Below are positions 32,601-44,600 of a DNA stretch of 64,000 nucleotides, one piece after another; the first letter of the stretch is position 1; every line of letters starts with the position of its first letter. A program made the translations under genes and the position numbers. A model generated the notes under the pieces. The model ran no database searches, had not been told where the DNA came from, and saw only the letters and a list, made by a program, of their open reading frames with translations. Origin of the DNA: Symsagittifera roscoffensis (Eukaryota > Xenacoelomorpha > Acoela > Convolutidae); NCBI RefSeq assembly GCF_963678635.1, contig NC_087068.1, positions 1,552,001 through 1,616,000 on the forward strand, read 5' to 3'.

Positions 32601-35600
32601 TGTATACTTGTATTAGGTACACAGTTTTTTTTCAACTGCTGTGTATACTTGTATTAGGTACACAGTTTTTCTATTTCAACTGCTGTGTATACTTGTATTA
32701 GGTACACTGTAGTTTCAATCAACTGATCGTGTATACTTGTATTAGGTACACAGTTTCTTTAGTTTAACTGATCTGTGTATACTTGTAATAGGTACACTGT
32801 AGTTTCAATTAACTGGTCTGTGTATACTTGTATTAGGTGTAAAACAGGAGGCGTTTTGCTACACATACAAACACAATCTTTTGTATTTTATTATAGCTAT
32901 AGAAATTGATCTACAATGCGTAAGTACGACATTTAGTTCTACGATTGTTATTTCAGGTCCTTTGTCAATATTTCAGGCTCTTTGTCAATATAGCAAAATT
33001 TTGGTGTATATATGTGTTAGTAAGATTTTTAGTTCTACAACGTTTATTCAGGCTCTTTGTCGATATAGCAAAATATTGGTGTATACATGTGTTAGTACGA
33101 TTTTAGCTCTAGAATTGTTATTTCAGGCTCTTCGTCAATATAGCAATATTTTAGCGTATACATGTGTTAGTACCATTTTTAGTTCTCGAACTGTTATTTT
33201 ATGATCTATGTCAATATATCAAAATTTTAGTGTATACATGTGTTATTACGATTTTTAGTTCTCGAACTGTTATTTCATGATCTTTGTCAATATATCAAAA
33301 TTTTATTGTATACATGTGTTAGTACCATTTTTAGTTCTCGAACTGTTATTCCATGATCTTTGTCAATATAGCAAAATTTTCGTGTATACATGTGTTAGTA
33401 CGATTTTTAGCTCTAGAACTGTTATTCCATGATCTTTGTCAATATAGCAAAAATTTGACGTATACATGTGTTAGTACGATTTTTAGCTCTCGAACTGTTA
33501 TTTCATGATCTTTGCCAATATAGCAAAATTTTGGTGTATACATGTGTTCGTACGATTTTTAGCTCACGAACTGTTATTTCAGGCTCTTTGTCAATATAGT
33601 AAAATTTTGGTGTATACATGTGTTAGTACGATTTTTAGTTCTAGAAGTGTTATTTTATGATCTTCGTTGATATATCAAAAATTTAACCTATACATGTGTT
33701 AGTACGATTTTTAGTTCTAGAACTGTTATTTCAGGCTCTTTCTCGATATAGCAAAATTTTGGTGTATACATGTATTAGTACGATTTTTTGTTCTAGAACT
33801 GTTATTCTTCAATTATTAGTTGTTCAAGTTGTTTGGTTTTTGCTTCAGTTTCTATGCCTTCGGTGTATTGCGCGTAGCGCCTATGTTTGCAGCTGTCGAA
33901 TGATGAGATAGTCCAACTTTTTCTACGATTTTCCGCCATGACCAGCCAAGCTCACATAAAACCACAACTCGTATATTCGGATTCAAAACCATAATGCTAA
34001 ATTGTAGAATGAAATTGCATGCAAAACACGGCTTGAATAGAAATCGTTTAAAAATCACATCTTACGTGAAATCTTCTCAAAGTGTCTACCTATTTATTGT
34101 ATCCCAGTGTATATGTTTATGTATTTCAATTTTACAGTTCCATCCTTCTGTTGGCTATGCTGTTTTCTGTCTTTTCGATTTCATCGTTTCAGCTTATATC
34201 GAATTGCTCAAATCAGAAACTTTGCGTAGTTTGGAAGGCAGAATAATTTTGTGTTTGTGGTGTTTTGAGGTATGGGTTTTAACTTTGAATTCCAAAACTT
34301 TTTAGCTCAGAACTATGTCAAAGGATTTTTTTGTCATCTTAATGGGGATCGAGTCAAAATTCGTCGGCTTGATTTCTGATTGGTACCGTTTCCCGTTTAT
34401 ATGCAAAACGTTTATGGACACTAAAATTTACGCTAAGACGTTTATGAACGTTACGCTATAAATTGAGTTGAGCGTGGTCTCAGTAGCTTAATAATAACTC
34501 ACTACCAAAATAGTCCCTACGTAACAAAAAATTGCTACCAAAACAAACCACTACCAAAATAGTCTCTACGTTACAAAAAATTGCTACCAATTCTGAGTTC
34601 ATCAATTATTTTATTTTTTTCAGTGCCTTAGTTTTAGAGGTCCTCAGTTCAAAATGCAATAAATTTAAATCTGTCAATATAGATGCCCGTGTTAAATTTA
34701 ATTATTTCATGGGAATGAACTGTTAAGGAATTGTAGAAGTCACTGACTTTCGGTTTTTTGCCCTTTTTAACCTCTTTTATCCTTAGTTTTAATTTGGTTT
34801 AAAAATAGACTATGTCCTGCAGACAATGTGTGGTTTTCACTTAAAAATTTATTTTGGCTCAGCCGATTAGGAGGAGTTTAGTTACAAACGATTACACACA
34901 TGCACGAAGCTATTTATAATAGTTATATATAATATATCACTGTGAGTTGTTGGTCGATAATTGCAGCAAGGTTGCGTAGCAAAAACTAGGCAGTCATAAA
35001 GTAGTCAAAATCGTGAGCCAATCAGAATGGAGTAAATAAAAGAAACGCAGGAAGTATTTTCTTTTCTCGCTTCTGATTATCTCACGATGATTTTGTCTAC
35101 TTTATGACTATCTGCTGTTTGAACGCACTGCTTGTAACAAGAAGGGATGTTGAGTTCCCCAGTCCAGAGACATAACCGAGCAAAGTGCAAGTATGTTTTT
35201 ATCAGTACTCTTGAGGTTTTCCTTAAACAGCTGCACTGCTTGTGAGTCGGTCTTTTTCCCCTCTCGAATATGTTCTTTTGCTTTTTTATGGGCCAACGAA
35301 AGGAAATGCACTAAGATGTTAAAAACTTGTTTAATGCGCTCGTCTTGCTAGGCTTAGGCGTTCTCTTTTCTCTGACAGGTGCGAGCACCCTTCTAAGCAG
35401 TCTCTGGATTAATGCTAATTTAGCACACCTTTCATTGTTTTTCAGAATATTACAGTCAGATCATTACGACGAGGATCATCTGCGAAACTTCCGCTACTCG
35501 GTCAAAAACAAATTTGCGCAGGTAAGTTAAATTCACAACTGTGTAAATATCAGTGTCATAAAATAATTTTTGCATTAACTGGAAAATGCTGTTGTTGCGA

Positions 35601-38600
35601 ATCTTGAACAATAGTATATAGCTTAGCTTTGTTGTGTTTGGCGAACTGAACTTACTAATCCAAAGCCGGCCGAATGAAATTCAAATCTCGTACTATGTGA
35701 CAAACTGAAAATAACTTGTTGTTGTCTGCAGCTTTTTTGAGTATTAATGACTTTTCTCGTGGCATGCTAAAGCATAACGCGCAGTTGGAAGGAGCAGAAA
35801 CTATGACGAGGCAGAGTCCACTTTCGAACCAGTACCTCTCCGTCGATTCGAGTTCCGATGGGAGATCCAACGAGACGTTTAGGTCCAGATCGCCTCCGCC
35901 TGCATATCAGGACGCGTTCTCAGATCTAACCGGAGATCCAATTGGCAGAATAGCAATTGGAACGAAAAAGAAGCCGAGGCAGTTAGTTAGACAAAAAGGC
36001 GTCCAAGATTCTTTTGAAAGTGGGAAGTCGCCCACCGCTGGCAAAGGAGTCCGCTTTTTCATTGGCCGCAATGACTATCTGGACAATTCAATTAGTAGTA
36101 GCGACCTACAAAATCTTTCTAGGGAAGCAAATTCTCCTCGTGATAATGAGAACCCCTGCTCTAAACTGATTTCAATTTCGTCTTCTTGTTCCACTTTCGC
36201 GGGAATGTCGCAACTCATAGTCGGGAGAATTCTCAATTCGGATGCACTCGTTGGCCATGACGTAATCGGTGATGTAATGAATGAGGCAATGGATGTGTCG
36301 GGTGAAGATGGGATGAATGGTGATTTGCACAACTGCAGAAAACGTAGTTGTTCCAGCGGGGCAAGTGGTGTCTGTGACCCTGCTGCTAATTGGTCACACC
36401 CACAACACCACCTGTCTATGTCTAAGCGTGGATCTAAGCGCAAGGCTAAAAATAAAACGGTACTAAGAATACTCGATTGCCTGAACTGGTTTTTAAAACG
36501 AACTGAATGAAATTGCAACATTATTATGAAGTGCTCCCCAATTTTTTGAATGTTTGTCTGCCTTTTACCACATCTGATTGGTTTTACCCTAGACTTGCGA
36601 ACCGAAAGTGTTGCTTTTGAAATGAGCTTTCAAACTGAAGGAAATTGGCATAAATCGTTCACTTTGGTCTTACTTCTACTTCTACTTATTTTTAAAGCAC
36701 GTCCGATTGGCTTTTGTTTTTTCATATCAACATTGATTTGTAGCTTTTGTTAGCATGCAAATCGGAACTGAACTGAGCATATTGAGAGAACATCTTGTGC
36801 GCCTGTCATTGCGTGTTTATCAATTTTAATTCGCTCTTTTTAATTGCAGCCCATAATTCAATCATTTTTTGAATGATGATAGCGCGTGTTATTTTCATCA
36901 ATTTGTGTTTGTCCTTCGACTTGAATGAAAGAAATAATGATAATTGATTTGTTTCTCCCGAAGAGTCATATGAAAATGGCAGTCAACGAGAGACTGCTAC
37001 GGCTCGGTTAAGCGTGATACTCTTCCGCTATTTGTAATAGGTGTTGGTTGCAAGATTACCAGCTAATATGCTGTATCGAGGTGCTCAGTATCAATTTCAA
37101 ATTTCATGCTTGGTGTCAAATGCTCTTGAACATATGAAGTAAATTTATAGTGAAATATAGTGGTTCGAGGCACTTCATCATTGGTGCTTCTGCGTTATGT
37201 GAAGGTGAGGCTTCTGCATGTCTGGCATAAAAACTTACCGGAGAAACTGCATATAGGTTTTAATCCAGGTCAACTGAAATTTTTGGAAGGTTCTTTTTTG
37301 GCGGATAATGAAAAAACGAAGCGCTTAATGTGTGTAGGTGCTGTCTCTTGGACTGGACGTGTTGCCAGAGTACAAAGTGCAGCCTCCGAGAATCCACCCC
37401 TGGACTGTGCTGCATTACTCGCCCTTCAAGGCAGCCTGGGACTGGTTGATCCTCATCCTGGTCATATACACAGCAATATCCACTCCCTACGTGGCCGCAT
37501 TCGTCCTGCCCAACAAACAAGGACGGCTGGACACTTCTATTCATAGGTATCTCCTTCTGTGAATCATGAGGACTAATTCAATTATAAGATAGAAATAAGA
37601 TGAAGTTTTATCAACAGGTTATCAGCGAACTTCAATGGCTAAAGAAAAAGTTACTATGAAACCAGTGTCGGAAAAACATATTGAAAAAAATAATAATTTC
37701 AATCAATCGAAAATTCCCTTCCCCCTATCCTTGCTTTGACCTATTGCGTTATCAATCCCTCGCTTTGCCAAAACAAAAGCAAAGTATATCAAACTAAGTA
37801 CAAATGCAAATGGTCAACAAAGAACTTTATATATCAGTTACTTTATAGAGGATAGAAGGATTTTGTATGCATGATGATGTTCTTGTTCTTAAATGCTTAT
37901 GAGCCAAATCAATTTCGAGACATCATAATGCAAGTATTCGTTTGCGCATCTAACCAGGCTTTAAATACGGATATTTTTCGGTTCAAGTAAGGTCCCACGT
38001 TCTGCGCGCTTCGGATGGGGTTCCATAAATTTCTCCGAATTATTCGCCCTTTTATGGGTGTTACTAATGTCTTCAATTCCTCGCTAAGCGCATCTCGTCG
38101 GTATGTATTATTGATCAAGGCCGGGTTACGCTCTGTTTTATCGGAAATACTATGGCAGCTTGTTTCCGGAAACATTTTCCATGTAACCAATGCACAATTC
38201 TAGTTGGTACTTACAAATCCCAAAACCCATGTACTTTGTGCAGAACTCAACCTCTTTGATATTTTGACTTCTAACTGAATTGAGATTCGTTGATCTCTGC
38301 GGCAGTTCTTGGTCCCCTGGTTTTATTTTGTCCTTTTTCGCGAAAGACAGAAAGAGTTTAAAAGCTGATTTTATTTGGCGGTTTGATGTCTGAAGTTGGT
38401 TTTGAAAATAGGAGTTAAATGTGCAACTGGGTCCGCTCACAAATTTCGAGAAAAGCAGCAAAATCTCAAGTTTATGGCTGTTCCGAAACTGCAACTCTAA
38501 AAGAAGCACAAACAATATCATTCCGTTTTGGGATCCTTAAATTCGAATTGACTTGGTTAACCTGAGCTCGAGAATCAAAAATTCTTAATTTACATTTAGC

Positions 38601-41600
38601 AAGAACAAATTGGCTGCACATGTCATTGAGTCGGAGGAATATTAAATTTTGAAGTTTTTATCCTCAAGTAAACTGCTTCTTGGCACTAAGACAAGTAAAC
38701 AATGAAATAAGTAAAAACTTCCCGATTCACAGGAACTTATTTTTTTCCGGTGATATACTCTTAATCGTTGTTTTTTTTGGTTGTTCATGGTACCGCCTCG
38801 CGGAATGGTCTAAAGGAGAAGTTTTTTGTTCCGATCATAGAAAATGGGAAAGAACTTTCTATTCGGGTGTGTTTTAGTCGGAGTGAGTTGAGTGATATAT
38901 CATATTAAGCCATTTCAGTCGTATTTGCACCACCTTTCCCAGTGTCGAGAAAAACCGGTTTGAAACTTTGAATGTTAGGTCTAATTTCGAGCGAGTAAAG
39001 CGAGCGAGCAGGCTTACAATAGCTGATTTTATTAGCTGAAAAGCTTACAATAGCTTAATTTGAGCTGTAAAAACGTAGTTTTAATCAGGTAAAATTAAGT
39101 TTTTCTGAGTTTTTTGCGCTATTTTGGAATCAAAAAAAAAATGGAAGTTTTTGATTTTTTTTTGTTTTTCTAGTCATTGCCCTACAAAATTTGTATGGCA
39201 TTTTTTTTGCATTTCAAGGCTCCTGTTTGGCCTGTGTTTACAAAGTTCAACTTCGATATCTGTATTCATTATTGTTTCGGTTTTGTATTGATTTTTAAAC
39301 AGTAATGAACGTAGTGATAGGTCTTGCTGATTTTTTTTTCAGGAAAAACTCTTGAAGTTTGTTCACGCTCAGTTTTGATTTTTCGCGGTTTGACTTAGGA
39401 TTTTTTTAAGTTCAGTGCATTTCTATTGTTAAAAGGATGGTAAATTCCACTATCGAACAGCAAAAGTAATTGTGAAGGTCATAAAAATGTGATCGACTTC
39501 TAATTTTGAAAACGGAAATTAATCATCATATTTCCCAGCGAAATAAAAGTTATTATTTTTGATCAAGTTTTCTCAAATTGGTTAATTTAACCAAAAAAGT
39601 GTTCATCTTAAATTGTTCTGCAAATTCAAAGAGCTTTAAAGCCATCTAAATTTTTATTCGAAATTCAAAAGTTGAAGATTTTTGAACAAACAAGTTGGTT
39701 TTTTTGTCAGTTTCCTTACGTTAATTACTCTTTTCCAACTGTCAGTTGGCTATGTTTTAATTGTTCAGATTTTTGCAATACGATTTTACTTTTTTTAAAG
39801 AAGGCAAGAAATGGTTAATCGTCTGCCTTTTAATGTTATGATCAACAGTGCTGATTTAATTAATTCGGAAAAAATGACGAAATTATAGTAGTGAGTAGAA
39901 TTTTAACAGAAATAATATACTTAAATTTATTTTGCGAATTTCGGAACCAAAATTTTACTCAAAAAATGGGTCGTTTTGGCTTTTTTAAGTTGATCAAGCA
40001 TTGCGCTTAAGTTAATTGATGAGAAAGTTATAAGAAAAGGAGCCTCTCACACAGCTCAACAAAATTCCAGCTGGTTGAAATATCCAAAAACCTGTATAAA
40101 AGAAAATGTTTTTGTTTGATAGCCAATAAATGTGATTTCTACTATATAAAACCCAAAATCTTTGCTTAAAAACGTTTTAAACGTTTTGCGCAATTTTGTA
40201 CAGATTTAACCCTGCTGGAACTTTGTTGGGCTGTGTGAGAGGCTCATTTTGTTACAACTTTCTCATCAATTAATTTGGCAGTTTTTGCCTAATTGTTGAT
40301 TAATTTATAAAAGCCACAATCACCTATTTCTGTGGTAAAGTTTTGGTTCCGAAATTCGCAACACAAAATGCACCATATTAATTCTGGTAAAATTCTAGGC
40401 AAATTCTGTTCTGTTCACGTAATGTCTAATCTGCACCCAATATGAGAAAAATGCGTTTAAAGTTCCCATTGTTGCTCGTTTTGTCCGGATAATTTAAACC
40501 AGGACTGTATGATCAACCGAAGATCTGACGACGTTCCAAGTAAAACGTTAAAATTACTCTAATTGGGTTTTTTCATCAAAATTGAAATTACTATGAAACA
40601 TGAACCAGCTTTGAGGTGACGTATTTTTTTTAGTAAGTTCGAAAGTTGAAACAAGAATTATAATTCTTCGATTTTTGAATTCGTCGATCTCATAAATAAC
40701 GATAGCTCGGTAATTGACGCATAAAAGTTATTTTTGAAACAAGCGTGATTGCAGCGCTGTGTTGTAAAAAGTGTCCAATTGTTTTTTAGGTACAGTGTTT
40801 TCATCTGTTTAGGTACAGTGACCCCATCACGCTGATAGACATGCTAGTGGACATTCTGTTCATTATCGACATCATCATCAACTTCCGCACCACGTACGTC
40901 AACAGCCAAGAGGAAGTCATCTCCGCTCCCAGCAAGATAGCGGCCCACTACTTCAAAGGCTGGTTCCTTATAGACCTAGTGGCGGCTGTCCCTTTCGACC
41001 TCCTCCTCTTCGGATCAGAGGAAGACGAGGTACGTAGTTTTTTATACTGATTCTTATTATTTCGAAAGAAGGGTCAAAAGGGACATCGCGTTTTTGCGGG
41101 GTGATGCCCCCCTCAAGTTTAGTGTAAACTGCGCCGAATTACTTTTTGAGCATTTTGCAGACTAATCGGCCAGAAATGAATGTCGTAAAAGAATACCAGA
41201 GAGGATCTTTTGGGTGGCCAGGGGGACGAATAAGTGAGGGGGTTGGCTTTTACCTAAATCCGCCCGTGTATACTTTAAAAACTTATTGACTCAAATGTTG
41301 GGGCTGTTTTTGAAAAAAAAACTAAATATTTAAGTCGGCATGCTTACAATTAGAGACTATTTGTTTGCGTTTATCTCAATAGTGATTTAATTTGGCGAGA
41401 GTTTTTTGATTGGCACTTGAAAATAATCGATATACCACATCAATCGAAATTAGATTCTGAAAGTTCTTCATAATTCTCAGCGTAATCTGGTCAATCTAAG
41501 TTCTTAACTGGATAGCTAGCCGCGTATCAATTGTGTGTAATGTAGCAGTGACTGTGTGGCTCTCGTCTGTTCGTCGATTAAACACAGATTTTTCGAGCAA

Positions 41601-44600
41601 GAATGTGAACAAAATTTGTTTTTAAAACTTTTCAAGTACTTCATCTTGTTGATTTGAAAACATGATTGCAATAACTTGGTTTAAATGGTCCCAGTTTCAA
41701 GGCTATTGGTTGAATTTTACCCTGTGATGCTTTAATTCACTTGAGAGAGAGCACGTGTACTTGTAATCGCGAAGTAGACTTTTTTCCCGTTATCAACTTT
41801 TCTTACATTTTTTAGAAGTACGTGCATTGCAGTTTACAGTGCAGGCTGCCATGCTCCATTTCTTGAAAATTCAAATGAATTCGAAATCTAAAAAACATTG
41901 AAAAGATGTTGCAAACTTTTAAAAGTCGAATGAACGTAGTTAAGACTCTTATAAAGGTCGTGATGTTTTTTTGTTTTTCAAGAAAATTTGTTATTTCGCG
42001 GTTTGAGTTTCGATTTGTTTTTGGGTAAATTCACTATCATACATCAGAGTAAAAATCACAAAAACGTGATCAAATTTAGGTTTCGAAAGCTGGTTTTGAT
42101 AAACAGATTTCCCAGCGGAAAAAAACTTGACCGATCAAAACTTTTCATTTAAAAAGTGTCAATCATAAACAGTTATTGAATTTGAAAGGGCCTTAAAGCC
42201 ATATATTTTTAAAAGAGTAATGAACGCAATGAGTAATCTTATATAGGTCTTGGTGATTTTTTTTTTGTTTTTATCAGGAAAATTCTGTAAATTTCTCAGG
42301 AAAGTCTTGCTCAATTTTGATTTTTCGCGGTTTGACTTGTGATTTTTTTAAAGTTTGTATATTTTTAATTGTGTTTCCATTCTTAAAAGGAAGGCAAACT
42401 CGACTATCGAACAGCCAGAAAATAATGGTCACGGAAAATGGAATTTTGACTTTCGGTTTGTTCCCAAGTTCAGTACTTTATATTGTTAAAAGAAAGGTGA
42501 ACTCCATTACCGAGCAGCAAAAGAGTAAAGGTCACGAAAAACGAAAGTACTAGTTTCTAGTTTCGAAAGTGGAATTAAATTATCGAATTTCCAGCGAAAT
42601 AAAAGTTTTACCTATTGATTCAGTTTTCTCACATTGGTTTAATTTTAGAAAAAAGTCTCAATCATAAACTTGTCCTGAAATTCAAAGAGCTTTGAGGCCA
42701 GATTCTTTCCTTTGCAACTCGAAAGTGTTTCAAGTTATTGTTTTGTTTTCGGTTTCTTTGCGTTTATTGTTCCGAATTTCGATACGAAAGTAACGGAATA
42801 TTTGTGCTCGGGGTGGGTTTTTTTTTCTTCAGACAAATTTCGACTTTTTAACTAGCCATTTTTGACGGAATTTTTTATATCATTCAAAAGGTATTGTTGT
42901 CCTGAGCTTAAATTTGAAAAGATATTTCACCTGTGATCATTTTTCGTAAAGTTACGGGGGTTTAAAGATTGCCATTTTGGCCAATTTGGGACAATTAACG
43001 CGCGATATATTTCGCGCTATTAACGCGTAAGCGGAGAGTTAATCCGTCTTAGAGATCGTTCCAAATTGGTTAAAAGAAGCTTATTTGCCATAATTGGTTT
43101 GTTATTAGGAGCGAAATCTATCCTTTTGTACTTTATATGGCGTATGGGGGGATGATTTTTATAGAAAAATTTCAAATTTTAGAATTTTTTTTTATTTTGT
43201 TTTATTTTATTGAATTTGTAAATGTATTACTGCTCCATAAACCTTAAAATGCAGTCGGAACATTCAGGGCTTCGCCCTGATACGAGCAGTCTTGTTGAAT
43301 CTTTTGCTACTGTCTGTTGGCTATGTTTAGTTTTTTGCAGCCTAATAAAAAGAGCTCTCATCATTACAGTTTTTTTTTTCAGATTTTTTCAATTTTTGGC
43401 AAAAAATGCCATTCATTAAAGATTCTTTAGATTCTAAGAGCTTCGGCATTTTTTCCCGAAGTTCGAAAGTTCTAAATTGCTTAAAGTTGATTCAATCATT
43501 TTTATGGCTTCTTTGAAAACATTGACATTTTCCATTTGTCTGCTGGTTATATTTATTGGTTGAGTTGAAAAGAGTAATCGATTGTTCATAATATTACAAA
43601 TCAGCTTTAATGAGAATTTTGACTTGTTGAACAGGAAAGTAAAGTGGTTGTTTCGATTTTTGTTCGGAACCTATTTAATCAATTTTTTGTTGAGTTGTGA
43701 AGATGATAAAAGTTGTAGATGCCATGGTAGTAATCCTCATCCATCTACCCAGACGAACGGACGGATTTTGAAGATGCCCGCCTCTGATTTTGTATATCTT
43801 ATTTCATTTGCACATCAACAATGATTTTGATTGCTATCTTAATTGAGTCGCATTTTCTAAGCATTGTCGCTTTTATGCTGCTGCCAAGATAGAAGTATTG
43901 CATTGATAGGATGCTTTATGTTTTGCCAATCAGTTGTTCTGCATTGGAGCTAGAACGAGGATCATGAATGATTAAAGATAGAATGATTAATTCTTTGATA
44001 GGGTAAAGCTGTGCAGATGTTTGCTGGATACGAGATAGATGCAAGTACACAACATATACGACAGCTACTCTACAGATCTAAATCTATACCTTCTCCCTGT
44101 CCCTCTTTAAAAGCACTTGCGATCTGCAACAGTATTACAACCGGCTGCTAGACTTTTTCCCCTACAAAGAGTTCACACGTGGAAATGTTACACGTCTTTT
44201 GTTTACCTTGCTTTACAATCCGGCTTCAATTTAAACTCATTTGTCTAAAGAAAAGCAAATTATGCTCTCCGAATGAAAAAGCGAAAATGGCGTGAAAACG
44301 TGGGAGTGGATTTTAATTTTAAGATTTTTTTTGAATTTACTTGAGCTCATTTTTGGATTTAAGCTCATTAACACTTTTCCAACGGTTTCTTAGCTATATA
44401 TGAAGATTCAGCTTTCTTTCAGCATTCCGAGTTTAGTTTCTAAGATCCCAATGGTGACAGTAATTGAGTTACAAGATTTTTCCGAAAATTAATTTTGTAG
44501 TTTTTATCTCGAAAACTGAACAAAATTTATCGTGTGGATGCATTTGCCTGTAGTGATAATTTTTTTACAGTGCGCAGATGGTGTAGAGGCAGATATTTTT

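Larger units (their letters stand above)
30536..34109 (-). mobile_element. Tc1/mariner element containing two satellite arrays
   Basis: Bounded by TA dinucleotides (30,534-30,535 and 34,110-34,111) and imperfect terminal inverted repeats of about 30 bp: CACTAGGCTACAAAAAATAA at 30,536 and the related complement at 34,077-34,109. The transposase reads leftwards: an N-terminal helix-turn-helix at 34,000-33,852, then two satellite arrays (33,800 down to 31,680), then the linker and catalytic parts (31,300-30,680). The element is about 3.6 kb instead of the usual 1.3-1.7 kb because of the arrays. Confidence 0.75.

Noticed and set aside
31681-33810. Regular repeats with spacers, CRISPR-like at first sight
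   Set aside because: Spacers are themselves repeated and the context is an animal intron; these are satellite arrays.
35108-35311. 67-codon minus-strand frame rich in Lys and Leu
   Set aside because: Composition is coding-like but it is short, abuts a fold-back MITE and matches nothing I know; possibly a transposon scrap.
35446-35455. First AG as acceptor of exon 7
   Set aside because: Would put exon 7 out of phase with exon 6 and lose KNKFAQ-VLSLG.
40790-40812. Upstream acceptor for exon 9
   Set aside because: Adds 23 bases and breaks the frame of S2-S3.
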